From positions 1 to 38,362 of the forward strand of contig CALDCO010000289.1 of NCBI GenBank assembly GCA_937937185.1: a stretch of DNA of 38,362 nt, written 5' to 3'. How positions within the stretch are numbered: the first letter of the stretch is position 1; each line of letters begins with the position of its first letter. Below are positions 23,995-33,169 of this stretch, in pieces. The notes under the pieces are model-generated. The model was not told the origin of the DNA, made no database searches, and saw only the letters and a program-made list of their open reading frames with translations. A program made the translations under genes and the position numbers. The stretch comes from an uncultured Flavobacteriaceae bacterium (lineage in GTDB: Bacteria > Bacteroidota > Bacteroidia > Flavobacteriales > Flavobacteriaceae).

Positions 23995-26520
23995 TTGAAA
24001 TTTAAACCGTTTAAAATAGTTGTTTTACTCGCAGTGATCGTCACTGTACAATCTTGCGACTCTGCAAAACGATTATCTCAAAGACAGCATTTATTAACTA
24101 AAAACACAATCACTGTAAACGGGAAAGTAGATAATAGGGAGGGCATTAAAAACCTTATTTATCAAAAGCCTAACACTAATCCGTTAAGTTTGTATTTATA
24201 CAATTTGGCCAGGCCAAATATAGACTCGATAGTGGCCTCAAATTTGGAGAAAAATCCAAAACGAAAAAAACGTTTAGAGCGTTTTTTATCTAAGAAACAA
24301 TATAGGAAATACATAAAGTCTCGAATTAATTTTAACAAGTGGCTAAAAAAAACGGGAGAAGCACCTGTAATTTTAGACGATTTACTCACGAAAAAATCAA
24401 TTAAAAGACTCGAAAGCTACTATTACAATAATGGCTGGTTTGATGTTGAAGCTTCAAATGATAGTGTAGACAAGAGCACTAAAAAAGTAATGGTAGATTA
24501 TATTGTAAAAACAGGCAAACCTTACCTTATAGATAGCATAAAAACACAAATAGCTTCTACTATTATCGATTCGCTTTATCAAGCTAATAAATCTAATTCT
24601 TATCTAAAAACAAATCAACAGTACAAAACAGCCTCGGTACTTGCTGAAAAAGATAGAATAACATCACACATGCGAAATTCAGGGGTCTATCATTTTAACC
24701 AAGATTACTTCAATTTTGAAATCGATACCATTGGACAAACAAAAAAAGCGAATATAGAAATACAAATAAAAAATCGAGCCATTCGACAACAAGATACGAT
24801 CATTAGTGAACCCTTCAATATATATAAAATAAAGGATGTAAATATATACACTAATGGTTCTTTTAAAAATAGGAATAAAGAAATAACAGATTCTATTCGC
24901 TATAATGGCTATAATTTATATAGCGTTGGTAAAATGCGTTTTAAACCAAAAGCACTTACTAATGCGATTTTTATAACACCTAAAGAGGTATTTAGAGATA
25001 TTAATAGAACGAGAACGTATAGAAAAATAAGCGATTTGCGTACTTTTAAATACCCTAATATTGAATATGTTGAAAACCCAGATAATACCTTAACCACAAA
25101 TATTTATTTAACACCAATAAAAAAACTTAGGTTTGGTTTTAGTGCCGAAGCTTCTCAAAGTAACATACAAACGGTGGGCTTATCTTTTAATCCTAGCCTA
25201 TTAATAAGAAATTTATTTAAAGGCGCTGAAACGCTAGAAATTTCAGGAATTGGTTCTATTGGCGCTTCAAAAGAAGCTAATAACGATAGGGATCAATTTT
25301 TTGATATTAACGAGATTGGTGCTAATTTTAGACTAACTATTCCTCGCATATTTTCGCCTTTTGATACCGAAAAGATAATCCCTAAATACATGTTTCCAAC
25401 AACTCGTATTAGCCTTGCAACAACAAGCCAAACTAATATAGGTTTAGATAAGCAAACCTTTACGGGTATTTTTAATTACAATTGGTCGCCTAATAAAAAA
25501 GTGACTAACCGATTAGACCTATTCAATATCATTTACGTGAGAAATCTTAATACTGCAAATTATTTTGGGGTCTATGAAACCTCTTTTAATACGTTAAACA
25601 ATATTGCAATACGATCAAATTATATTGAGGCTGATGCTAGTTTAAGAGATCTATCGCTACCCAGCCCATTTAACCCTGCAGACATATTTATAAGAGATGT
25701 TCTTAATGGTTCGGCAAATGTTTCACAAGAGGATTTCACAACCGTAAATGCCATAAATGAAAGAAAAGAACGATTAACAGAGGACAACTTAATTTTTTCT
25801 TCAAGTTTTAATTATGCAAAAGACACCAGAGATAATTTATTAGATGAAACATTTTCTGTATTCAGATTTAAAATTGAAACGGCTGGAAACATTCTATCTG
25901 CAGCATCTAATTTATTGGGAATAGAGAAAAATAATGACGAAAGACAAGAGGTTTTAAATGTGGTGTATTCTCAATATATTAAAACCGAATTGGATTTTAT
26001 TAAACACTGGGATTTAGGAAATAAAAATGTTTTTGCGCTTAGAAGCTTTATTGGTATTGCCATCCCTTATGGTAATTCTAATAACATCCCTTTTGCAAAA
26101 AGTTTTTTTGCAGGAGGTGCTAACGATAATAGAGCATGGCGACCTTATAATTTAGGACCAGGTAGTTTGGAAACAACAAACGAGTTTAATGAAGCGAATT
26201 TAAAAATCGCTTTTAGTGCCGAACAAAGAACCAACTTATTTGGGCCATTAAATGGTGCTGTTTTTGTAGATATTGGTAACATATGGAATATTTTTGATGA
26301 TGTTGAAGACAGTGCAGCCACCTTTAATTCTTTAAGTTCTCTAAGAGACATTGCTATTGGTTCAGGTTTTGGCTTACGTTACGATTTTAATTTTTTTATT
26401 CTTCGAGGCGATGTAGGGTTTAAAACTTACGATCCCTCTTTTAGTGAAGGCAGTCGTTGGTTTAAAGATTATAACTTCAAAAATGCCGTGTACAACATTG
26501 GTATAAACTATCCTTTTTAA
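23995..26520 (+). CDS. tamL: TamL, lipidated BamA/TamA-family outer-membrane protein
   Basis: An 841-residue outer-membrane assembly factor of the Omp85 superfamily. Unlike proteobacterial TamA it has a lipoprotein signal (ending VQSC, acylated Cys21), the form described in Bacteroidota as TamL. After about 350 residues of periplasmic POTRA-like alpha/beta domains (VNGKVDNREGIKNLIYQ, YYYNNGWFDVEAS, MRNSGVYHFNQDYFNFEID) comes a 16-strand-type barrel. The barrel contains FFAGGANDNRAWRPYNLGPG, the conserved RG-W-like barrel motif, and the chain ends YNIGINYPF with the terminal Phe recognised by the assembly machinery. The start is TTG. Its partner TamB is not in this window. Confidence 0.9.
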   Translation: MKFKPFKIVVLLAVIVTVQSCDSAKRLSQRQHLLTKNTITVNGKVDNREGIKNLIYQKPNTNPLSLYLYNLARPNIDSIVASNLEKNPKRKKRLERFLSKKQYRKYIKSRINFNKWLKKTGEAPVILDDLLTKKSIKRLESYYYNNGWFDVEASNDSVDKSTKKVMVDYIVKTGKPYLIDSIKTQIASTIIDSLYQANKSNSYLKTNQQYKTASVLAEKDRITSHMRNSGVYHFNQDYFNFEIDTIGQTKKANIEIQIKNRAIRQQDTIISEPFNIYKIKDVNIYTNGSFKNRNKEITDSIRYNGYNLYSVGKMRFKPKALTNAIFITPKEVFRDINRTRTYRKISDLRTFKYPNIEYVENPDNTLTTNIYLTPIKKLRFGFSAEASQSNIQTVGLSFNPSLLIRNLFKGAETLEISGIGSIGASKEANNDRDQFFDINEIGANFRLTIPRIFSPFDTEKIIPKYMFPTTRISLATTSQTNIGLDKQTFTGIFNYNWSPNKKVTNRLDLFNIIYVRNLNTANYFGVYETSFNTLNNIAIRSNYIEADASLRDLSLPSPFNPADIFIRDVLNGSANVSQEDFTTVNAINERKERLTEDNLIFSSSFNYAKDTRDNLLDETFSVFRFKIETAGNILSAASNLLGIEKNNDERQEVLNVVYSQYIKTELDFIKHWDLGNKNVFALRSFIGIAIPYGNSNNIPFAKSFFAGGANDNRAWRPYNLGPGSLETTNEFNEANLKIAFSAEQRTNLFGPLNGAVFVDIGNIWNIFDDVEDSAATFNSLSSLRDIAIGSGFGLRYDFNFFILRGDVGFKTYDPSFSEGSRWFKDYNFKNAVYNIGINYPF

Positions 26521-26537
26521 ACGACTTCATAATAAAT

Positions 26538-26564
26538 ATACGATAACGTTTTCGTATTTTTTTT
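26538..26564 (+). terminator. Probable terminator after tamL
   Basis: ATACGA (26538-26543) pairs with TCGTAT (26552-26557), with possible further pairs in the loop, followed by eight T. It lies 17 nt after the stop of tamL. Confidence 0.55.
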
Positions 26565-26749
26565 ACTATCTGTAAGCTAAAAGAAGCCTAAGTATTTAAA
26601 AAAATAATTACATTTGTCCGTTCTTAAAAATATCGAAATAACCTTAAAAAGAACCATTAAGAATTCTATTTACAGCAGGTAAAATGTTTTTTTGGTGAAT
26701 TCTAAATGATAGGCCAGGCAGGTCTAATAGAAATAAATAAAAAATACAG

Positions 26750-27823
26750 ATGAAAATAGCACACCAAATTAAACCCGGAGTTGCAACAGGAGCGGCTGTT
26801 CAGGAAATATTTAATCACGCAAAAGAAAATGGATACGCATTACCCGCTGTTAACGTTATTGGTTCGAATTCAATTAACGGTGTACTAGAAACTGCAAAAG
26901 CACTTAATGCCCCCGTAATTATTCAATTTTCAAATGGTGGAGGTCAATTTAATGCAGGAAAAGGATTAAGTAATGACAACCAAAAAGCTGCTATTGCTGG
27001 GTGTATTGCTGGCGCTAAGCACGTGCATTTAATGGCTGAAGCTTATGGTGTTCCTGTTATTTTGCATACAGACCATTGTGCAAAAAAACTCTTACCATGG
27101 ATAGATGGTTTATTAGATGCCAGCGAGAAACATTATAAAGAAACGGGAATTCCGCTTTATAGCTCTCATATGATTGATTTAAGCGAAGAACCCATTGAAG
27201 AAAATATTGCCATTTGCAAAGACTATTTAGCAAGAATGAGTAAAATGGGAATGACTTTAGAAATAGAATTAGGAATTACTGGCGGTGAAGAAGATGGAGT
27301 AGATAATAGTGATGTCGATGAATCTAAACTATACACACAGCCTGAAGAAGTGGCTTATGCTTATGAAGAATTAAGTAAAGTAAGCGACCGATTTACAATC
27401 GCAGCAGCTTTTGGAAATGTTCACGGCGTGTATAAGCCTGGAAATGTAAAATTAACCCCTAAAATCCTTAAAAACTCTCAAGAATACATTACAAAAAAAT
27501 ATGCTGTAGAAAAAAACCATATCGACTTTGTTTTTCATGGCGGTTCTGGTTCTACAGTTGAAGAAATTAGAGAAGCAATTGGTTATGGCGTTATTAAAAT
27601 GAACATCGATACCGATATGCAATATGCCTTTGCTTCTGGAATTCGTGATTATATGAGTGAAAAAACAGACTATTTACAAACACAAATTGGTAACCCTGAT
27701 GGTCCAGATGTACCAAATAAAAAATACTACGATCCAAGAGTTTGGTTGCGTAAAGGTGAAATTACATTTGTTGAGCGTTTAAAAAAGGCATTCGAAGATT
27801 TAAATAATGTAAATACGCTATAA
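26750..27823 (+). CDS. fbaA: Class II fructose-bisphosphate aldolase
   Basis: A zinc-dependent enzyme that reversibly splits fructose 1,6-bisphosphate into dihydroxyacetone phosphate and glyceraldehyde 3-phosphate in glycolysis and gluconeogenesis; cytoplasmic. The 357 residues are close to E. coli FbaA (359). YALPAVNVIGSNSING is at 29-44, and ILHTDHCAKKLLPW carries the catalytic Asp108 and zinc ligand His109. ELGITGGEEDGV, GNVHGVYKPGNV and FHGGSGSTVEEI (zinc ligand and phosphate loop) follow. NIDTDMQYAFASGIRDYM holds the substrate-binding Asn-x-Asp-Thr-Asp. The next gene is accD, with its own promoter. Confidence 0.97.
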   Translation: MKIAHQIKPGVATGAAVQEIFNHAKENGYALPAVNVIGSNSINGVLETAKALNAPVIIQFSNGGGQFNAGKGLSNDNQKAAIAGCIAGAKHVHLMAEAYGVPVILHTDHCAKKLLPWIDGLLDASEKHYKETGIPLYSSHMIDLSEEPIEENIAICKDYLARMSKMGMTLEIELGITGGEEDGVDNSDVDESKLYTQPEEVAYAYEELSKVSDRFTIAAAFGNVHGVYKPGNVKLTPKILKNSQEYITKKYAVEKNHIDFVFHGGSGSTVEEIREAIGYGVIKMNIDTDMQYAFASGIRDYMSEKTDYLQTQIGNPDGPDVPNKKYYDPRVWLRKGEITFVERLKKAFEDLNNVNTL

Positions 27824-27925
27824 TCTAATACAAATAAGAAGCTCTATTTAAGCAAGATAACGCCCTGTTTCGAATAGTGTTTTTTTGCTTTAGTAACTTT
27901 TAAAAATCCAGAGACGATATCAAAT

Positions 27926-27957
27926 TTTGAGTTTAACTAATAAATGTGGTAATTTTG
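27926..27957 (+). promoter_or_regulatory. Promoter of accD
   Basis: TTTG (27926-27929), a 20-nt spacer and TAATTTTG (27950-27957) closely fit the Bacteroidota -33/-7 consensus. The leader before the ATG at 28038 would be about 75 nt. Confidence 0.7.
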
Positions 27958-28037
27958 CTTTCTTTGCATAAAGCAAGAACTACTAATAAAGAGAAATGTT
28001 TTTTATATAAATGCAACTCAAAAAATCAGAAATCGAC

Positions 28038-28895
28038 ATGGCTTGGTTTAAAAGAAAAGAAAAAGGAATCCAAACAACCACGGAGGACAAAAAAGACATT
28101 CCTAAAGGGCTTTGGTATAAATCCCCTACTGGTAAAATAGTAGACTCTAAAGAGTTAGAAAAAAATTTTTACGTAAGTCCTGAAGATGGTTATCATGTTA
28201 GAGTAGGTAGTAAAGAATATTTTGAAATTCTTTTCGATGATAATAAATTTAAAGAATTAGATGCCAATTTAATTTCTAAAGATCCTTTAAAGTTTGAAGA
28301 CACTAAAAAGTATACCGAACGTTTAAAGAATGCACAAGAAACAACACAATTAAAAGATGCCGTTCGCACCGCCGTAGGAAAATCTAAAGGGAAAGACCTC
28401 GTCATTGCATGTATGGATTTTTCTTTTATAGGGGGCTCAATGGGAAGTGTTGTTGGTGAAAAAATTGCTCGCGCAGCAGATTATGCCATAAAAAAGAAAC
28501 TCCCTTTTATGATTATTTCAAAATCTGGAGGCGCACGAATGATGGAAGCGGCTTTATCGTTAATGCAACTTGTAAAAACATCTTCTAAATTAGCCCAATT
28601 AGCGAATGCGCGTTTACCATACATTTCTTTATGTACAGATCCCACAACAGGTGGAACCACAGCATCATTTGCAATGCTAGGCGATATAAATATTAGTGAA
28701 CCAAGAGCATTAATTGGTTTCGCAGGGCCTCGAGTGGTTAGAGATACGACTGGCCAAGAACTTCCTGAAGGATTTCAAACCGCCGAATTTTTATTAGATC
28801 ATGGGTTTCTAGATTTTATTACCCATAGAAAATCTTTAAAACACAAGGTAAATCAATATATCGATTTAATAACGAACCAGCCTTTAAGGGTATAA
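28038..28895 (+). CDS. accD: Acetyl-CoA carboxylase carboxyltransferase subunit beta
   Basis: With AccA it transfers the carboxyl group from biotin to acetyl-CoA, giving malonyl-CoA for fatty acid synthesis; cytoplasmic. The 285 residues carry the crotonase-like core: [55 protein letters not shown] and [11 protein letters not shown]. The N-terminal region aligns with the E. coli zinc ribbon ([10 protein letters not shown] against [20 protein letters not shown] against EVCPKCDHH), but all four Cys are replaced. The start chosen is the ATG at 28038 ([11 protein letters not shown]); the ORF reaches an ATG at 28011, but those nine extra residues lie outside the family pattern. Confidence 0.95.
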   Translation: MAWFKRKEKGIQTTTEDKKDIPKGLWYKSPTGKIVDSKELEKNFYVSPEDGYHVRVGSKEYFEILFDDNKFKELDANLISKDPLKFEDTKKYTERLKNAQETTQLKDAVRTAVGKSKGKDLVIACMDFSFIGGSMGSVVGEKIARAADYAIKKKLPFMIISKSGGARMMEAALSLMQLVKTSSKLAQLANARLPYISLCTDPTTGGTTASFAMLGDINISEPRALIGFAGPRVVRDTTGQELPEGFQTAEFLLDHGFLDFITHRKSLKHKVNQYIDLITNQPLRV

Positions 28896-29103
28896 AAAGA
28901 GACAACTTCCTCTGGCATAGCCCACAAAGGTTAGTTGTTAGAAAAAATAGAGGCAAACCGTAGTGTATTAAAATCTTAAATTTCGAGTAAACACTTACAC
29001 TGTAATATGGTGTAACTCTTTTTATCGGTTAACTTGATTGCGAAAAACGAAATACAGACCTACAATAATTAAAAAAAATGCTGTAAACTAAGAAAATAAG
29101 TTA

Positions 29104-29111
29104 TAATTTTG
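29104..29111 (+). promoter_or_regulatory. -7 box of the secreted protein gene
   Basis: TAATTTTG followed by C fits TAnnTTTG, 52 nt before the ATG at 29164. No clear -33 box was seen. Confidence 0.5.
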
Positions 29112-29163
29112 CGTTTTTACTAATACATAAATCTTTTTCAAGGATTTAAAAAATAAAATTACA

Positions 29164-30024
29164 ATGAAAAAAATTACTTTTTTACTTTTACTTTTAGTAG
29201 TGACAGTATCCCACTCACAAATTGATGAAGGGTTTGAAGATGTCGCAGGATTAACAGATTATCTTTTTATAAACTCAAGTGACCAGCCAGATTTTGATGC
29301 CGCGCAGGGACTTCCACCAGCCTCTGGTTTTTTTAATGCTTTTGAAGGTAGTCCCAATTCTTACCTGTTAATGGATTTCGAAGTTTCCCTGGGGACAATA
29401 GCTGATTATTATGTTATGACGCCAAAACTACGCATCAAAAATGGAGATGTTATTTCTTTTTATACGCGTGCCATAGAAGGTTCTGAGAACCCTGACCGTT
29501 TAGAAGTAAGAATAGGAGATGGCACTGATGTATTACCAACAAGAGGAAATCCAGATAATGTAGGCTCATACACGAATTTATTATTATCTCTCAATCCTGA
29601 TTTAGAAATAGGAGGATATCCCGAAGTATGGAAAAAGCTAACCATAGAAATCTCTGGCCTAGCAGCGCCAGTTGAAACTAGGGTAGCCTTCAGATATTGG
29701 ATAACAGATAATGATATCGTAAATGGAGACGCTATTGGAATAGATAGTTTTACAGTAAGTTCTGATATTTTATCTACTGATGAAGTCACTTTAAATGATT
29801 TTTCAAAATACTACGATGCAGAAAACGATAAATTACATATCACAGCTGCCAATGCATTCAAAGCAATTGAAGTCTACAGTTTACTGGGGCAAGAAGTCAT
29901 AAATAAATCACTTTCTAGTGCAGAGGAAGTTATCGATTTTTCTAATATTTCTGATGGCGCTTATATTGTTAAGGTATTATCTGAAGAGGGTATCGCTCAA
30001 AACTTTAAAATAATAAAATATTAG
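29164..30024 (+). CDS. Secreted choice-of-anchor J-like protein with type IX sorting domain
   Basis: A 286-residue exported protein with a signal peptide (about 1-18, ending SHS before Q). A jelly-roll domain begins IDEGFEDVAGL and contains YYVMTPKLRIKNGDVISFYTR and VAFRYWITDNDI with IGIDSFTVSS; this pattern is typical of choice-of-anchor J domains (MAM-like folds). The C-terminal ~75 residues are a type A sorting domain (IEVYSLLGQEVINKSL, ISDGAYIVKVLSEEG, ending FKIIKY). It is therefore expected to reach the cell surface or medium through type IX secretion. It has no catalytic motif that I recognise; adhesion or glycan binding is a guess. It lies between accD and rpsO with no operon link. 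Confidence 0.85.
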   Translation: MKKITFLLLLLVVTVSHSQIDEGFEDVAGLTDYLFINSSDQPDFDAAQGLPPASGFFNAFEGSPNSYLLMDFEVSLGTIADYYVMTPKLRIKNGDVISFYTRAIEGSENPDRLEVRIGDGTDVLPTRGNPDNVGSYTNLLLSLNPDLEIGGYPEVWKKLTIEISGLAAPVETRVAFRYWITDNDIVNGDAIGIDSFTVSSDILSTDEVTLNDFSKYYDAENDKLHITAANAFKAIEVYSLLGQEVINKSLSSAEEVIDFSNISDGAYIVKVLSEEGIAQNFKIIKY

Positions 30025-30054
30025 AGAGATTTGGTTGTTTGATATTTCCATTTA

Positions 30055-30092
30055 GAAGTGGTTTAAACTTTTTTAAAGTTGCTAAAAAAATG
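30055..30092 (+). repeat. Solo arm of the 161-bp inverted-repeat element
   Basis: The first 20 bases are identical to the terminal repeat at 14126-14145. The next 18 match the inner flank of the right arm (complement of 14249-14266) at 15 positions, ending GCTAAAAAAATG. It lies 19 nt upstream of the rpsO -7 box. Confidence 0.7.
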
Positions 30093-30111
30093 TAATTCTT
30101 TAAAATTTAAC

Positions 30112-30119
30112 TATATTTG
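30112..30119 (+). promoter_or_regulatory. -7 box of rpsO
   Basis: TATATTTG followed by C matches TAnnTTTG. A start near 30125 leaves a leader of about 73 nt before the ATG at 30198. Confidence 0.6.
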
Positions 30120-30124
30120 CCGCT

Positions 30125-30166
30125 TGGAAGAAAAACTTCCATTAGCTACTCAACGGCGATTGAGTA
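30125..30166 (+). promoter_or_regulatory. Two-hairpin leader of rpsO, candidate S15-binding site
   Basis: Hairpin 1 pairs TGGAAG with CTTCCA across AAAAA (30125-30141). Hairpin 2 pairs TACTCAA with TTGAGTA across CGGCGA (30147-30166). Both lie in the predicted transcript just before rpsO. S15 represses its own mRNA in several bacteria through leader structures. Whether this leader does so is inference. Confidence 0.45.
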
Positions 30167-30197
30167 ATACATAAAAATCATTTAAAATAATATTGGA

Positions 30198-30467
30198 ATG
30201 TATTTAGACAAAAAAGAAAAGTCAGAAATTTTCAAAAAACATGGTAAAGATGCTAAGAACACAGGTTCTGCTGAAGGGCAAATCGCATTATTTACATACA
30301 GAATTAATCACTTAACAGAACACTTGAAGAACAATCGTAAAGATTTTAATACAGAACGTTCTTTAGTAAAGCTCGTAGGGAAAAGAAGAGCGTTATTAGA
30401 TTATTTAACGAAGAAAGATATCTTAAGATATCGTGCAATAGTAAAGGAATTAGGATTAAGAAAATAA
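30198..30467 (+). CDS. rpsO: 30S ribosomal protein S15
   Basis: An 89-residue primary 16S rRNA-binding protein of the small subunit platform. It also forms a bridge to the 50S subunit. Family hallmarks are NTGSAEGQIALFTYRINHLTEHL (given here in two parts: NTGSAEGQIALF at 22-33, then TYRINHLTEHLK), KDFNTERSLVKLVGKRRALL and the C-terminal YLTKKDILRYRAIVKELGLRK. The length is exactly that of the family. It is followed by a strong terminator and then by pnp, the usual bacterial order. Confidence 0.97.
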   Translation: MYLDKKEKSEIFKKHGKDAKNTGSAEGQIALFTYRINHLTEHLKNNRKDFNTERSLVKLVGKRRALLDYLTKKDILRYRAIVKELGLRK

Positions 30468-30470
30468 TAT

Positions 30471-30499
30471 AAAAGAGAGGTTTTTTGCCTCTCTTTTTC
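30471..30499 (+). terminator. Rho-independent terminator between rpsO and pnp
   Basis: AAAAGAGAGG (30471-30480) pairs with CCTCTCTTTT across TTTTTTG and is followed by a T-rich tail. It starts 3 nt after the rpsO stop. Confidence 0.85.
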
Positions 30500-30631
30500 T
30501 TTGAATACGCACTCAATCGTAAGAGTTTAAAATTCGAATTGAAGAAGCTCATTATAGTTTTTCATTGGTCTCAACAACAACTACACACAACAACACAACG
30601 ACCATTGTTTAATTAGAATTAAAACTATTTT

Positions 30632-32881
30632 ATGATTCCAAAAGTTTTTAGAGAGGTCATCGACCTTGGTGATGGAAGAGAAATTTCTATCGAAACCGGA
30701 AAATTAGCCAAACAGGCACATGGTTCTGTGGTTGTTCAGTCGGGAAAATGCATGTTATTATGTACCGTTGTATCCAATTACAAACAATCTGATGTCGATT
30801 TTTTACCTTTAACAGTAGATTATCGTGAGAAATTTGCGGCAGCAGGTCGCTATCCTGGCGGTTTCTTTAAAAGAGAAGCAAGACCCAGTGATGGCGAAGT
30901 ATTAACCATGCGTTTGGTAGATCGTGTTTTACGACCTTTATTTCCAAAAGATTACCATGCAGAAACGCAAGTGATGATTCAGTTAATGTCTCATGATGAG
31001 AATGTCATGCCAGACGCCATGGCGGGTTTAGCTGCATCAGCAGCCATTCAGTTATCTGATTTTCCTTTTGAATGTCCAATTTCTGAAGCCAGAGTGGCGC
31101 GTGTAAATGGGGAATTTGTTATTAATCCTACTCGAGCGCAATTAGAAGAATCTGACATTGATATGATGATAGGTGCATCAGCAGATTCTGTAATGATGGT
31201 TGAAGGTGAAATGGATGAGATTTCTGAAGAAGAAATGGCAGAAGCCATTAAGTTTGCTCACGAAGCCATAAAAGTACAATGTGCTGCGCAAGTAAAATTA
31301 GCAGAAGCTTTTGGTAAAAAAGAAGTTCGGGAATACGATCCTGAGCGAGAAGATGAAGACTTGGCTAAGAAAATTCACGATATGGCCTACGACAAAGTGT
31401 ATGCCATAGCAAAAGCAGGCTCTTCAAAAAAAGAACGCGGATTGGCTTTTTCTGAAATTAAAGAAGAAATTACAGAGACCTTTTCTGAAGAAGAAATAGA
31501 AGATTATGGCGATTTAATCTCTAAATATTATGCCAAAGCTGAAAAAGCTGCGATTAGGAACCTAACCTTAGAGGAAGGTTTACGTTTAGATGGCCGTAAA
31601 ACCGATGAAATTAGACCCATTTGGTGTGAGGTAGATTACCTTCCATCTACACACGGTTCTTCCATATTTACTCGTGGTGAAACTCAAGCCTTAGCAACAG
31701 TAACTTTAGGAACCTCTAGAGATGCCAATCAAATAGATATGCCATCGTTTGAAGGAGAAGAGCGTTTTTATTTACATTATAACTTCCCGCCGTTTTCAAC
31801 GGGAGAAGCCAGACCTATTCGTGGCACCTCACGTCGTGAAGTGGGCCATGGTAATTTAGCACAGCGTGCTTTAAAGGGCATGGTTCCTGAAGATTGCCCT
31901 TACACCGTTCGAGTAGTCTCGGAAGTGTTAGAATCTAACGGTTCGTCTTCTATGGCAACAGTATGCTCGGGGACTATGGCACTAATGGATGCTGGTGTAC
32001 AACTTAAGAAGCCCGTTTCAGGTATTGCAATGGGGTTAATTTCTGACGCCGAATCTGGAAAATATGCCGTATTATCTGATATTTTAGGTGATGAAGACCA
32101 TCTTGGCGATATGGATTTTAAAGTAACGGGCACAGCTGATGGGATTACTGCTTGCCAAATGGATATTAAAGTAAAAGGATTGAGCTATGAAATTTTAGTA
32201 AATGCGCTAAAACAAGCTCGCGAAGGCCGTTTACATATCTTAACAAAATTAACCGATACGATTGCAGCTCCTGCGGCCGATGTTAAACCGCACTCTCCAA
32301 AAATGGTGACCAGAAGAATTCCTAACGAATTTATTGGGGCTTTAATTGGGCCTGGCGGAAAAGTAATTCAAGAGTTGCAAAAAGAAACCGAAACCACTAT
32401 TGTAATTAACGAAGATCCAGTAACTGAAGAGGGCGTTGTAGAAATTCTAGGTGTAGGCCAAGAAGGTATTGATGCTGTTTTAGCCAAAATAGATTCTTTG
32501 TTATTTAAGCCGGAAGTAGGTAGTGTCTATGAAGTAAAAGTCATAAAAATGTTAGATTTTGGTGCTGTTGTAGAATATATGGACGCACCAGGAAATGAAG
32601 TCTTATTGCATGTTAGTGAATTGGCATGGGAACGCACGGAAAATGTTAGCGATGTGGTAAACATGGGCGACGTTTTTGACGTTAAATATTTTGGTTTAGA
32701 TTCAAGAACGCGAAAAGAAAAAGTATCGCGAAAAGCCATCTTACCAAAACCAGAAGGTTATGTTGCAAGACCGCCTAGAGATAAAAATCGAGGAAATCGT
32801 GATAACAGAGGTCGCGATAATCGTGGTCGTGATAGCCGTCGTGACGATAGAAAACCAAGAGAAGAAAAGCAAGACAGTTAA
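30632..32881 (+). CDS. pnp: Polyribonucleotide nucleotidyltransferase (PNPase)
   Basis: A phosphorolytic 3'-5' exoribonuclease that degrades mRNA and can add tails; a trimer and part of degradosome-like complexes. The 749 residues are in normal order. The first RNase PH domain has [18 protein letters not shown] at about 72-90. A helical linker and the second RNase PH domain follow ([53 protein letters not shown]). The KH domain is [20 protein letters not shown] near 565-585, then the S1 domain [19 protein letters not shown] with LLHVSEL. The last ~45 residues are a basic, disordered [16 protein letters not shown] tail, probably RNA-binding. A terminator follows. Confidence 0.97.
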   Translation: MIPKVFREVIDLGDGREISIETGKLAKQAHGSVVVQSGKCMLLCTVVSNYKQSDVDFLPLTVDYREKFAAAGRYPGGFFKREARPSDGEVLTMRLVDRVLRPLFPKDYHAETQVMIQLMSHDENVMPDAMAGLAASAAIQLSDFPFECPISEARVARVNGEFVINPTRAQLEESDIDMMIGASADSVMMVEGEMDEISEEEMAEAIKFAHEAIKVQCAAQVKLAEAFGKKEVREYDPEREDEDLAKKIHDMAYDKVYAIAKAGSSKKERGLAFSEIKEEITETFSEEEIEDYGDLISKYYAKAEKAAIRNLTLEEGLRLDGRKTDEIRPIWCEVDYLPSTHGSSIFTRGETQALATVTLGTSRDANQIDMPSFEGEERFYLHYNFPPFSTGEARPIRGTSRREVGHGNLAQRALKGMVPEDCPYTVRVVSEVLESNGSSSMATVCSGTMALMDAGVQLKKPVSGIAMGLISDAESGKYAVLSDILGDEDHLGDMDFKVTGTADGITACQMDIKVKGLSYEILVNALKQAREGRLHILTKLTDTIAAPAADVKPHSPKMVTRRIPNEFIGALIGPGGKVIQELQKETETTIVINEDPVTEEGVVEILGVGQEGIDAVLAKIDSLLFKPEVGSVYEVKVIKMLDFGAVVEYMDAPGNEVLLHVSELAWERTENVSDVVNMGDVFDVKYFGLDSRTRKEKVSRKAILPKPEGYVARPPRDKNRGNRDNRGRDNRGRDSRRDDRKPREEKQDS

Positions 32882-32906
32882 TTAAGCATTGTTTTCTAAT
32901 AAAACC

Positions 32907-32935
32907 AAAGGCCATCAAGAAATTGATGGCTTTTT
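32907..32935 (+). terminator. Rho-independent terminator of pnp
   Basis: GCCATCAA (32911-32918) pairs with TTGATGGC (32923-32930) around a GAAA tetraloop, followed by TTTTT. It lies 30 nt after the pnp stop. Confidence 0.88.
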
Positions 32936-33169
32936 AAATTATTATAATAACGATTAAAATACGTGAACTTTAAAATAAATTTAGAAGAAAAAACATGACT
33001 TAATCACTCTTTAAATTATTGTAATGATTATAAAAATTAAACGACAATTATTATGTTTCCCTTTTACGATAAAAAATTAATATCAAAAATTTTGTAACAA
33101 ATTGTAACTATTTCACGTATAACTATTGATAGCAAATTATTCACCCAATACAAATCACTTTATTTTTAG

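Noticed and set aside
27946-28140. 64-codon ORF overlapping the accD start
   Set aside because: It starts inside the accD promoter box and is out of frame with accD; composition is Lys-rich and non-specific.
28901-28945. ACAACT/AGTTGT pair after accD as a terminator
   Set aside because: The stem is too short, the loop too long, and no T run follows.
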